From Aurantiochytrium sp. KH105 (lineage: Eukaryota > Sar > Bigyra > Thraustochytrida > Thraustochytriidae): DNA of 64,000 nucleotides. Numbering within the stretch: the first letter of the stretch is position 1; each line of letters begins with the position of its first letter. Of this stretch, positions 47,381 to 60,705 are shown piece after piece. A model generated the notes under the pieces. It made no database searches, had not been told where the DNA came from, and worked only from the letters and a program-made list of their open reading frames with translations. Position numbers and translations under genes: made by a program. The DNA lies in NCBI GenBank assembly GCA_003116975.1, contig BGKB01000074.1:186001-250000 (forward strand). Direction: 5' to 3'.

Positions 47381-49849
47381 ATGGCGGGGCGCGGCGCCGA
47401 CGGCATGGAGGCCGAGACGCGGCGCGGGGACAACAAGCGCGGGCGCGACGAGCGCGACGAGGTCGCCGCGCGAGACAGGGGCCGCGGGCGCGAGCGCGAG
47501 CGGGGCCGCGGGCGCGGGAGCCGCGGAAGCCGCGCGAGCCGTCGGAGCAGGAGCAGGAGCAGGAGCCGCAGCAGCAGCAGCGGCGGCAGCGCGAGCAGCA
47601 GCAGCAGCAGCAGCAGCGGCGGCGACAGCCGCGACTCGCCGCGACGAAGCCACCGCCGCGCAAGCAGCAGGAGGCGACGCGGGAGAAGCATGAGCTCGGG
47701 GTCCAGCCGCAGCAGAAGTGCAAGTCGCAGACGATACCGGCGGCGGCGGTCCAGATCGCGCTCGAGATCGAGGTCCAGATCCAGATCCAGACGCTCGTAC
47801 CGCACGCGGTCACCCGGGCGCGACCGCAGCGGACGGCGAAGGCGGCGAAGTCCCAGTCGCAGTCGTAGCCGCTCGCGGGCATCTCTGCGCGACAACAAGC
47901 GTCGTCGCAGACAAGACACGAGTCGTGATCGCGACGGCGCAAGCAGCAAGGCAACCGGAGCAGGCAGCACGAGCAAAACAAAGGGGTCCGCGCAGCAGCA
48001 ACCTGGAGTCGACCCGCTCTTCTCCTTTTCAGCGTGGGCGCGTCAGCAAGAGACCAATCGCTTGCCCGTGTCCGAAGCTGGGTACCAGGCATACGTTCAG
48101 GGATGGCAGGCCAAGCAGGCAAGTGATTACTTTGATACGCACGGCACGGAGGAGTGGTTTCTAAACCGCTACGATGTGACGCGCGTGGCTGCTCTCGAGG
48201 AATCCATTTGCCAACACGCCTCTGTCGAGGCTGCACGTATGCTTGCAGAAGCAAAGCAAGACAAGCTTGAGGCCCTCTGTCCGGTGCTGGACGCGGTCCC
48301 CGAGTCTGGTCGCAAGCCTAAGATTGCCAAGGCGATTGGCGACCCGCTTGCTGACAAGCACGTCATCTTTCTTCCGCGTGTGCCTCCGGCCGTGACCTTT
48401 CAAGCCCTTACCAGCGCAGTTCGCGAAGCTCTCGCAAGCAGCAACGTTAGCGGCGATGATGGTGCTCCTGCTGCTGCTGTTGCTGCTGAGGGCCAAAACG
48501 CGCCAGCAAGCTTCTCGCTGCTTTTGGGCGAACCGCTGCTCGTGGACAAGCATGGTGGCAGCTCGCGCAAGAACTCAGGGCGAAACCTTTTTAATCGAGA
48601 TGCCTGGGTGGCTTTCGATACCAAGGAGAGCGCCGACGCATTGCGAAGCCTCGGGAAACTCCAGGCCAAGGCCACGCCCGTCACCCCGGGCGCCGAGCCA
48701 GAGACGGTGGAGCTCTCTGTGCTGGAGCGTCGCCTTTTGGGTAATCGATTCGCCTTTAAAGAAGTCTCGAGCCCTGCACGCATCAAAATTGACCTCCACC
48801 AAGCACATCAAGTCGCACTTCTACTTGACCAGGCACGGGGCGTCGAAACCGGTATTGACGTGCTTTTGAAATCGGAACCTGTGCAAGCGATGCTCGACAC
48901 GGCTGCGGATAACACAGAGACTGAAAAAGGTGACAAGGAAGGGGATGTCGCCGAGGCAACGTCCGATTTCGCCAGTGAGGCAAAGGAGTTGAGGCGCGAG
49001 CGCCGCGAACTTGATGTCATCTTGGGCTACTTGCGCCACGTTCATCTCACGTGTTACTACGGCCACCGCATGTACGTGTCTGCAGGCGAGATGGCGCAGC
49101 TGAACATGCTTCCGTACCTGCGTCATTTCCCCACAAAGGAAGCCCGCGAAGCAGGCTGGAAAGACATTGCCGACGCACGGGCCAAGGCCAACGGCGATGC
49201 CAACCAAGGTGGAGACGAGGAAAAGGCCGAGGGCGAAGAAGATCAAAAGAAGACTGAAGCAGACACTGACAAGCCGATGGATGCGGATGCCAAGTTCTTT
49301 GAGGCGCTCAAGACAATTCTTGAGCCTCGCAGGTCCACGTACCTCCGCAACGTTGATGAGGCGGTGGCCTCTTGGCTCAAACGTTTCGCCCCAGAAAAGG
49401 TACAGGCCGAGCGCGAGGTACGCACAGCCAAGCTGGAGCGAGCCAAGGAGCTCATGACCAAGGCTGAGGAGGATTTTTGTAAGACGCAGACGCGATTCGA
49501 GGAAAAGGGCAAGTATCGCTGCCTGCTGCCGCCATTCAAGCGGTTTGCTTCCGAAGAGTTCGTTCACAAACACATTCGGACCAAGCAAGTCGAGCAGCTC
49601 AATGCCGCGCGCGTCAAGGCTGTCCGCGAGCTCATTCGCGAGGAGTTCCTCGGGGCCGACGACAAGCCTCTGCCGCCGCTGCCAGACTATGCCAAACCCA
49701 AGGATCGAAGCTACTACAAGGCGCACTTTGGCGATGGCACGGGCGCTGTGGTCGCTGATGGTTCCGCGACCCCCTCAATGGGAATGGGAGGGCCTCAAGC
49801 GCAGCAGCCTCGCAAATTTCGGACCGTGATTGACTATTCGGACATTTGA
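47381..49849 (+). CDS. SRRT: ARS2/SERRATE-like nuclear RNA effector
   Basis: The 822-residue protein resembles ARS2/SERRATE, which bridges the nuclear cap-binding complex to RNA processing and decay, including small-RNA biogenesis. The first 190 residues are an Arg/Ser-rich RS-type domain. The core shows YQAYVQGWQAKQASDYFDTHGTEEWFLNRY (SERRATE helical start), an RRM-like segment, RRELDVILGYLRHVHLTCYYG, and KRFASEEFVHKHIRTKQVEQLN in the zinc-finger position. In that finger the first cysteine of the usual C2H2 pair appears lost (CLLPPFKRF). The C-terminus RTVIDYSDI matches the family's last residues. Upstream frame starts at a TTG, so the ATG at 47381 is used. No introns. Confidence 0.85.
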   Translation: MAGRGADGMEAETRRGDNKRGRDERDEVAARDRGRGRERERGRGRGSRGSRASRRSRSRSRSRSSSSGGSASSSSSSSSGGDSRDSPRRSHRRASSRRRRGRSMSSGSSRSRSASRRRYRRRRSRSRSRSRSRSRSRRSYRTRSPGRDRSGRRRRRSPSRSRSRSRASLRDNKRRRRQDTSRDRDGASSKATGAGSTSKTKGSAQQQPGVDPLFSFSAWARQQETNRLPVSEAGYQAYVQGWQAKQASDYFDTHGTEEWFLNRYDVTRVAALEESICQHASVEAARMLAEAKQDKLEALCPVLDAVPESGRKPKIAKAIGDPLADKHVIFLPRVPPAVTFQALTSAVREALASSNVSGDDGAPAAAVAAEGQNAPASFSLLLGEPLLVDKHGGSSRKNSGRNLFNRDAWVAFDTKESADALRSLGKLQAKATPVTPGAEPETVELSVLERRLLGNRFAFKEVSSPARIKIDLHQAHQVALLLDQARGVETGIDVLLKSEPVQAMLDTAADNTETEKGDKEGDVAEATSDFASEAKELRRERRELDVILGYLRHVHLTCYYGHRMYVSAGEMAQLNMLPYLRHFPTKEAREAGWKDIADARAKANGDANQGGDEEKAEGEEDQKKTEADTDKPMDADAKFFEALKTILEPRRSTYLRNVDEAVASWLKRFAPEKVQAEREVRTAKLERAKELMTKAEEDFCKTQTRFEEKGKYRCLLPPFKRFASEEFVHKHIRTKQVEQLNAARVKAVRELIREEFLGADDKPLPPLPDYAKPKDRSYYKAHFGDGTGAVVADGSATPSMGMGGPQAQQPRKFRTVIDYSDI

Positions 49850-49938
49850 TCCTTTCTTTTCTTTCCTCATTTTTTCTTTTCTTTCTCTTGCCTAGTGGAC
49901 ATCTGCCTCTTGTCAGCCGAGGAGCTCCATCTTTTTTT

Positions 49939-50022
49939 CGTCAAGAGACATGCTTGCCTGAGGTTCGTCAATAAGACATGCTTACGTCAGCTTTTGTCAA
50001 ACGACATGCTTGTGAGCCTTGA
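49939..50022. repeat. Three-copy direct repeat, 27-30 bp, between convergent genes
   Basis: Three copies of GTCAA-NN-(A)GACATGCTTG with variable spacers, in the 208-bp interval between the ARS2 stop and the ZGRF1 stop. Confidence 0.6.
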
Positions 50023-50057
50023 GAATCGCTGGAAAAGTTCCATGCTCGCAATTCATC

Positions 50058-53653
<3,596 letters not shown>

Positions 53654-54820
53654 CGTACACGCTTTCCCGTTTTGTCGAGACACTCGCTTTCACTACTAGT
53701 AGCTCTTCGCGTGTTTCGCCATGTCCTCGCGCCGCATGCGTGCCGCGAGCGCGGTCAGGCGCGTCAGCCTCGAGGCGCTCTCGCTCTCGTCTCTCCTTGC
53801 CAATCCCAGGTCCTCTTTGAGCAAGTCTTTGCCGCGCGGACAACCCGTTCCCCGCAACGCTGCTCTCGCCGGAGCGCAGCCTTGCCGTCGACCTCATTGT
53901 GCGGCGCGGTCCTCGGAAAGGCGCTTCTGGCGAGGCGGAGGCGGTCGAGGTCTTCACGTTCCCCCCTCTCCCGGGGGTGGGGAAGCGAGCCGCGAAAGCC
54001 AGCCGCCGTCGCAAGGTCGAAAGGGGAGAGAAAGGCCAGGGAGCCGAGCCGCAAAGATGCCGCCCAAGGCTGGCCTGGCATGGATGGCCTGGCACGGCAT
54101 GGCTTTCGCAGCGCGTAACCGGTATGTGCGTGGTACGAGCCTAGGCTTTCCTGCGTCGCGAGCTGCACTGCGCGCTGCCGGTCGTCTGCTTGGCTGGCCC
54201 GCGCGGCGGCTGGCAGGGAGGGAGGGAGGGAGGGAGGGAGAGGAGCCGAGTCCTGCTTGGTCCTCGCGTAGTACGCCAGCTAGTACCGCGGGACTGCCGC
54301 GCGGAGGCCTTCAAGTTACCCGCGGCAGCTGCACTGCACTTGCAAGAGCGCTTGCTTGCTTGCTTTCACTTGGTTGCTTGCGGCAACAGCAACAAAGGCG
54401 GCGGCTATCTACAGTAGGCTGCGGAAAATTACTATGCCCGGAGAGCCAGAGCTCGCGCCGCGTGGGTCAGCTCCCGCGCCGACAGCAACAGCAACATGGC
54501 GAACACGCAGACGCGCGACCAGCACGCAAGCGCGCACGCGCAGGCCCCGGGCGAGGTAGGTCTGTTGTCTGTTCTTGTTGTTGTTGTTGTTGTTTGGCTC
54601 GGGAGGCGACTGACTGCCTGACTGACTGACTGCCTGACTGACCTGACCTGACCCAGCACTGCAGGCGAGGCGGGAAGCGGCAGCGGCAGCAAACCGGTAT
54701 CCTTGCGCGGCAGGCACCGACGGCGGTTGAGGCGGTCGCGAGCAAGGGCGGCGCGAGGAGGAGGAAAAGGAGGAGAGGAGGGAGGAGGGGCAAGGGCGGC
54801 GAGAGCAGCGCACGGGCAGG
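53654..54820. promoter_or_regulatory. Divergent upstream region of ZGRF1 and SPX-AspA genes
   Basis: About 1.17 kb, GC-rich. A GGGA tetranucleotide array lies at about 54213-54241, and GTT and CTGA short repeats near 54575-54655. It should hold both promoters. No gene is supported; the open frames are low complexity. Confidence 0.45.
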
Positions 54821-56638
54821 ATGAAGTTCGGCAAGACGATCCGGCTGGAGCAGAACCTCTCGTGGAACTCCAAGTGGATCGACCTCTTTCTCGAGTACAA
54901 GGAGCTCAAGCAGCTCCTGAACGCGCACATCGACTCCTTCGGAAGGTTCAAGAATGTGCACGCGTTCATGGAGGAGTTCAAGCCGCGCTGGAAGCGCGAG
55001 GTCCTCAAGATTGATGGCCATCTGAAGCGCCAGATGCAGACCATTCGCATCAAGGTCAAGCAGGACGCGGAAAAGGCGCAGGCCGGCGGCAACGGCCCGG
55101 ACCACGAGCTCCAGCTCAAGTGGGTCCTCAGTCTCAAGCGTCTCGCCCGCTACAACGAGATCAACCACGAGGGCCAAAACAAGTTCATCAAGAAGGTGCT
55201 CAAGCACCTCGAGGACGACACGCCCTCCGACGTGGTTGCCAGCATCGAAAAGCTCTCGGAGCGCGTCGTGCAGTCAAGCGCCAAGCACGCCCAGGAGCTT
55301 GATTCTCTCCGCGAGGAAATTGACCAGCTCATGGGACCCGACGAGAAGATCGAGTACGATGAAACCGAGGCGGGCGAGCGCCTCAACGAGCTCGAAGTCG
55401 ACGAGCCCGTGCCCCTGCTTTCGGAGCTGGCCCTCGAATCCTTGCCGCCTGGCCAAATCACCCGTCTCAAGCTCGCCCTCGTGCCTAACGAGGTGGGCGA
55501 CTACATTACCATCCATGTGACCGTGGCCAAGGGTCGCTTTGCCGGCCCAGTCCTTGGCATCACTTCTGCGCTCCACGGCAACGAGCTCAACGGCATCCCG
55601 CTCATCTTTCGTCTCTTTCGCGAGATTGATGTTGACAGCATGAAGGGTACCCTCGTGGCGATCCCGGTGCTGAACCCGCCGGGCTACCAGCGTCGCCAGC
55701 GCGGCTTTCATGACGGACAGGACCTCAACCGTCTCTTCCCTGGTAACCCGGACGGCAACTGCGGCCAGACGTACGTGCATCACGTGCTTGAAAAGATTAT
55801 CAAAAAGTTCGATTACCATATCGACATGCACACGGCCAGCTTTGGCCGCAAGAACAGTCTCTACGTGCGCGCCGACATGCGTCACCCCGTGAGTCACGAG
55901 ATGGCGCTCTTGCAGCACCCTCAAATTATTGTCCACAACACAGCTCCTGACGGCTCGCTCCGTTCTGCTGCTATGGCGCTCGGCATCCCGAGCATCACCG
56001 TCGAGATCGGTGACCCTCTTGTTTTCCACAACAAGTTTGTTTCCTCGGCCCTCTACGGTGTAGAAAATGTGCTGCGTTGGCTCGATGTGCAGAGCTTTGG
56101 CGATGAGGAAGATGACGAGGATGGCGATGCCAACACCGAAAGCGGCAAGAATGATGATTCGACTCCGAAGGAGGCCGGGTCTTCTGACGCGGCCGCAGAG
56201 GAGCCGTCCAAGACGGACATGCGTCGCCTCGACAGCATCGATAGCTTTGTGGCCCTCTCCGCGGGTGCCTCAATGGCATCTCCTCTCTCGCCGCTCACCA
56301 AGCCGCCTTCCCCGCACCGCCGTACTTCGCGGCGTGGCAGCGTGAACCCGTTGCACACAAAGACGACGATTTGTGCGCGTTCCAAGTGGATTTACTCGCC
56401 AGCTGGCGGCGTGCTTCGCGTGAGGCCCGAGGTCAATACTTGGGTTACGCAGGGCGAGATTTTGGCCATTGTTCAGAACCTCTTTGGCGATGTTGTCTTC
56501 ACTCTCAAGGCTCCAGCTGACGCTATCGTTGTCGGCAAGTCCACCAATCCGATTTGTGCCTCGGGTGACCGCATTATCCACCTCGGCTACGTTGAGGACG
56601 AGCTCCCCAAGGGCAAGGTTGACGACGGTCACACCTAG
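54821..56638 (+). CDS. SPX domain fused to an aspartoacylase/succinylglutamate desuccinylase-like zinc hydrolase
   Basis: The 605-residue single-exon protein joins an N-terminal SPX domain (residues 1 to about 160; MKFGKTIRLEQNLSWNSKWIDYK-type start, KELKQLL, and YNEINHEGQNKFIKKVLKH with the lysine surface that binds inositol pyrophosphates) to an AstE/AspA metallopeptidase-fold hydrolase (about 210-420). Zinc ligands H252, E255 (SALHGNELNG) and H337 (DMHTA), the DLNR motif, and catalytic-type E395 (TVEIGDP) are all present, so activity is likely. The C-terminal part (about 520-600) is the beta-rich, lipoyl-like tail of AspA-like proteins after an acidic, Ser-rich linker. SPX domains report phosphate status; the substrate of the hydrolase is unknown. 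The family's members act on N-acyl amino acids, and this one may too. Confidence 0.9.
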   Translation: MKFGKTIRLEQNLSWNSKWIDLFLEYKELKQLLNAHIDSFGRFKNVHAFMEEFKPRWKREVLKIDGHLKRQMQTIRIKVKQDAEKAQAGGNGPDHELQLKWVLSLKRLARYNEINHEGQNKFIKKVLKHLEDDTPSDVVASIEKLSERVVQSSAKHAQELDSLREEIDQLMGPDEKIEYDETEAGERLNELEVDEPVPLLSELALESLPPGQITRLKLALVPNEVGDYITIHVTVAKGRFAGPVLGITSALHGNELNGIPLIFRLFREIDVDSMKGTLVAIPVLNPPGYQRRQRGFHDGQDLNRLFPGNPDGNCGQTYVHHVLEKIIKKFDYHIDMHTASFGRKNSLYVRADMRHPVSHEMALLQHPQIIVHNTAPDGSLRSAAMALGIPSITVEIGDPLVFHNKFVSSALYGVENVLRWLDVQSFGDEEDDEDGDANTESGKNDDSTPKEAGSSDAAAEEPSKTDMRRLDSIDSFVALSAGASMASPLSPLTKPPSPHRRTSRRGSVNPLHTKTTICARSKWIYSPAGGVLRVRPEVNTWVTQGEILAIVQNLFGDVVFTLKAPADAIVVGKSTNPICASGDRIIHLGYVEDELPKGKVDDGHT

Positions 56639-57454
56639 CGAGCGAAAGAAAACGTTCTCTCTTGTTCGTTCATTCGCTTATTCGCGGATATTTTTGCAAC
56701 CAAAAAAACGTAATCCAAGAATTCTATCAAAAGGATGGAGAAATTCGTTGCTGTGTCCGTGCGCACGGTGACAGTCTTCACACGTGGTCGCTTTTCTCTC
56801 TTTCTCTCGGAGAGTAGCTCCTTAAAGACCATTGTTTCTGAAACTATATTGGCCTGTTCAAACAAACGTCGACTTTGCTTCTTTCTTCCCCAATACCGCT
56901 GACTCTTCTACGAATCAAAGAAAGCGTTGCCTTTGTTCAAATTTCTCGGAAGGGAAGGGCGAAGAGAAAGAATTGGTGATGTATTCCTGCTATGCAAAGT
57001 GCTTGCCATAAGCGATTCATCCTACTTCTTGTCCATGGGAAATCGTTTGCCAAGGTGAAGGCGAGCTTTATCTTCTCGCCAACGAAAAGCAAAGGGCGCA
57101 GAAGAATGCTCAGATTTTTGTCGAGTGCCGTTCATTTCAAATGCAAAGAGTTTTTAAAAATTACAACTAGTTGATCTACGATCTGCGCAAGCGTTAAAAA
57201 CGCAATGTTGTTCCTTTCTCTTCCCAGAAAATGTTCACGTTGGTAAATGTGAAACCTAAAGAATTCCTGTGATCGCCACATAAACCTCGCAATCGAGATT
57301 TCCATTTTTGCGTTGTTCTCTCATTTCTTTTGAAAGTTACTGCTCAGACTTCAAGACTGCACGATTTGCTCTCTTCTTCCTTTTCAAGTCTGAAAATAAT
57401 CTTTTTGACAAGTAGAAATGCTTTTCAATGAGCGTCTCGCAAGACAAGGCGGGA
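56639..57454. other. Convergent intergenic region, no gene seen
   Basis: 816 bp, lower GC than the flanking genes, with T-rich tracts as in 3' UTRs. No frame or RNA gene is recognised. Confidence 0.45.
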
Positions 57455-59341
57455 TTAGTTCTCCTCGGCAGCCTTTTCGGCCTCCTCCTTGGCCATGTCT
57501 TCGAGGGAGAAAACCTCACTCATGAAGCCAGGGTCCTTGTTAAGGCTAGAAAAGAGAGCCTGATCAAACTTGTTGTGCTTGAGAAGTCGCTTGCACATTT
57601 GGTCGATGGCGGTCGAGGCCATGACGCACTGAATGAAGCCATCGACAAGATCGTCCACGGAAAGACCGAGCTTGTTGAAGTCCTTGCGGTCCATGAGGAG
57701 AAGACGACCCGTGTCGCTGTCCCAGGTGCCATCAGGCTTGGCAATGCTCAGGTTGGTACCAAGCATGTCCCACGAGGACGATTCGCCGTCAAGCGACTCG
57801 GCAAGGGGCGCCGCGGCGCGACGCGCGTAAATGGCGAGCGGGCGGTATCCCTCGTCGGTGGCGCAAATCATCATGCGCACATCAGCAACGTAAATGCGGT
57901 ACTTGGAGTTCGGGATAGTGCCAACATGGTAGAAGGTGCCGCCCGTGGAGCGGCTCGACCAGGTCGAGTTGCCGACAAGGGCCTGCACAATGTACTGGTC
58001 GTAAATCGTGTCCTTGGCCCACTCCATGAACTCATCGAGCTCGGCCTTGGACGTGATGGTAAAGACACCCTGGCCTGCGTTGCTGTACGGGACTTTGATG
58101 ACGCCAACGTAGCCCATCGACTTGAGGTAGAGCGGGATCTCGGTCAATGAGACATCGCTAATGGTCTCGGGGGCACGAATCGTGAGACCGTACTCGGCAA
58201 GCTCGGCATTGAGAAAATCGTAAGACTTGCTGGCCACCAGCTTGTTACGGCCGCCGCTCAGGCACGAAATGATCGGGTTCAACACGAGCGTCTTGGTGAC
58301 GATGGGGATGCGGCTCCAGGGTGCAATGGTCACATACCGGAAGGCGGCCTTGACAGGGACCCAGACGTAGTCGGAGTACTCCTCGTCGGTGCACGGCTCG
58401 CTCAGGCTGACCTTTTCCGGATAATGCTTCTCCAGGTCGGCCTTCTTGACGCGAATCAGAAGGACGCCATCGGGAGTCCACTTGGCGGGCGGGTTTTTGT
58501 CGAGCTTGAAAAACTCCACGCAAAACACGGTCTTCGCGAGGTAGTCGCTCATGCCTGTAGCATGGGTAAAAACATGGAAAGGAGAAGCACGAAAACGTTA
58601 GTTGTCGCAAAAGGGGAAAGCGCACTATGGAATCAACCAATCAAGAAAGAAAGGAAGACAGCTGGTGATGTAAAACGTACACTGCGCGTAGCCGGTGGCT
58701 TCCATGGGGTTCTTGTCAAAGATGACGGCAAAGACACCGTCGGGGAGATCAGCGTCCTTCTCCTTGAGAAGAGGACCAAAGGTCTCGGCAACCATACGAT
58801 AGTAGCCCGTCTCCTTGGAAGACTCGGCGTCGTTCGTGCCGGCAGCAGGCATCGATTTTTGTCCACTCGGGCAGCTGTGCACGAGTCATCATCGATATCA
58901 TCATCAGTCGTCACCATTGACGGCACCAGGATGTAGGCAAATGAGTCAGTCAGTCAGTCAATTTGTCGGTCGTTCCAAATGTGAGGGGAAAAGTTCAAGC
59001 CCTAGCCCTAGCCCTAGCCCTAGCCTTCCAACGTACCTGTTAGTCTCAATGACAATCATCTGTCGGTTCGCGCTCTCGTTGGTGACGCAAAAGAGATCGG
59101 CACCGCTCCACTTGAAAAAGGACGGCTTGTAGGAGAGCACCTCGAGGAGCTTCTCCTGGTTCGCCTCGGGGTGCAAGTGGCAGTAGCGCATGGCGAGGCG
59201 CTTCTTGTCAAGCGACATGAACGACTGCACGAGCGGGTGCAGCTGCGCGTTGAGCGCACGCGGGTAGTAGTGCTTCTCTTGCTCCCATTCTCCGGGCTGG
59301 GTCACCCACGTGCGTCCCTTGTACACCTTCTTCACGCTCAT
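57455..59341 (-). CDS. Conserved ATP-grasp-like protein of unknown function (3 exons)
   Basis: Join of 59341-59037, 58874-58681 and 58554-57455 (minus), 532 residues. Donors are GTACGT (59036) and GTACGT (58680); acceptors CACAG and CTACAG; phases 2 and 1 close exactly. The splice rebuilds an IETNSCPSGQKSMP motif across intron 1, typical of an uncharacterised protein family I recall but cannot name. Other conserved-looking stretches are FAVIFDKNPMEATGYAQ, WVPVKAAFRYVT, GGRNKLVASKSYDF and VIKVPYSNAGQGV; the last resembles the ATP-grasp nucleotide loop. Then come ADVRMMICAT and SWDMLGTNL. No signal peptide or membrane segment. Intron 1 carries four CCCTAG units. Function is unknown; a ligase-type ATP-grasp activity is only a suggestion. 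Confidence 0.8.
59000..59025. repeat. CCCTAG hexanucleotide repeat in an intron
   Basis: Four tandem CCCTAG units plus CC, inside intron 1 of the ATP-grasp-like gene, near a GTCA run (about 58945-58960). Confidence 0.85.
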
Positions 59342-60705
59342 CTTGTCCTTGTCCTCGCAGGTTTCCCAACCAACGCTCTGCTTCGCGCTGCTTTCTCGCC
59401 TCGCTTCCTCCTCTCGCTCGCGCGCTGCCGCCCGCCTGCCTGCTCGTCTGCCCGCCTCCGCTCGCTCGCGTGCGTGCGTGCGTTCGTGCGTTCGTGGCCG
59501 GCCGCGTTGCGGGTCTGCTGCTGCTCCCCGTCGTGCTCGTCCTCGTCCCGCGCGCCCTCCTCCCCCTTGGACCGGGCTGTGAATGATCTATACCGCCTCA
59601 CTCCCCGAGGTTTCTTTTGCTTCCGTATCTTCTCCCCGCCTTCGCCTGCTTGCTCGGCGCCGGTGGCCGAGGCTGCAGGCCCGTAACTCTGCGCGCGCGG
59701 CGACGGCCGTTGCAACCGCCCGCGCTGAGCCGCCCGCCGCGCCGCGCCGCGCGCGGGAGCCAGCCGCCCGCGCCGACGCGACGCGACGCGACGCGACGCG
59801 ACGCGAAGCCGCGCGGGAGCCAGCGGCGGCGGCGGGCTCGGCGGCGGCGGGCGTGCGCGGCTGCGGCTTCCCAGGGAGCCCTGCCTGCACTGCTGGAGCG
59901 GATCTTTTCGGGGGGGGGGATATATAAAGGGAGGGTGGAGGGAAAGGGGAGAAAAGGGGAGCTGCAAGTGGAGAATGGTGGCGACAAGTGGGCTGTTTTA
60001 TTGGTGGTGGTTACCTTACAGGTGCACAGGCGGGCGCGTCCCGGGGCCTGGCCAAGTAGTTGCCTCGCTGCGGCTCTCCGCGGCGGCGGCGGCGGCTCCC
60101 GGCAGAGAGAGGAGAGTGCGCAAGGGCGCAAAGGCTCGGCTCGCCTCGGCTCGCCTCGGTTCGCCTCGGAGGCGGCGTGCTTGCTTCCCTCCGTTCGCCT
60201 CGCCTCGCTTCGCCTCATCACGGCGTTGCTGTTGCAGGCAGGCAGGCAGGCAGGCAGGCAGATAGATAGATGCAGGAGAGGAGAGGAGAATCTTTTTACT
60301 TTCTTCGCTTCTTCTTCTGGCGGTCCTCCAAGTTCCTGCAAGGGCCTGTTTCACGGCAGCCGGACGTCAAGCTGGAATGCCGCGGAAGGCGTGAATGGGT
60401 TGCGGGGGTTCCTTGCTGCCTGACTGGACTGGTGCTGGGCGTCTGTCTGTCGATTGCAGGACACCGAAGGGCGACTTGAGCGAGTGTGTATACGACTCGC
60501 GCCCGCGCCAGACGCAATTCTGAACCTTCGTCCGTGTGATTGATGCTCGGTGACAGCGAACTTATTCCCCCGAAACGCGCGCAAACCTGAAGGGCGTGCA
60601 TCCCAGCCCTAGCATGGGTCGCCTTTGTGCATACACGAAAAAAAAAAAGATAGACACAAGAGAGAAAGCTTCAAATTCTGCCACAAAATCAAAAACATCG
60701 CAAAT
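59342..60705. other. Repeat-rich intergenic region with an orphan TATA-like box
   Basis: 1.36 kb upstream of the ATP-grasp-like gene and downstream of the ankyrin-HDEL gene. It contains GACGC pentanucleotide repeats (about 59775-59812), CTCGCCTCGG repeats (about 60138-60170) and GGCA/GATA repeats (about 60236-60270). A plus-strand TATATAAA near 59921 follows a G run but has no supported gene downstream. Confidence 0.45.

Noticed and set aside
49850-50057. CRISPR-like array from the spaced GACATGCTTG repeats
   Set aside because: Only three imperfect copies, very short spacers, in a eukaryotic 3' interval with no cas genes.
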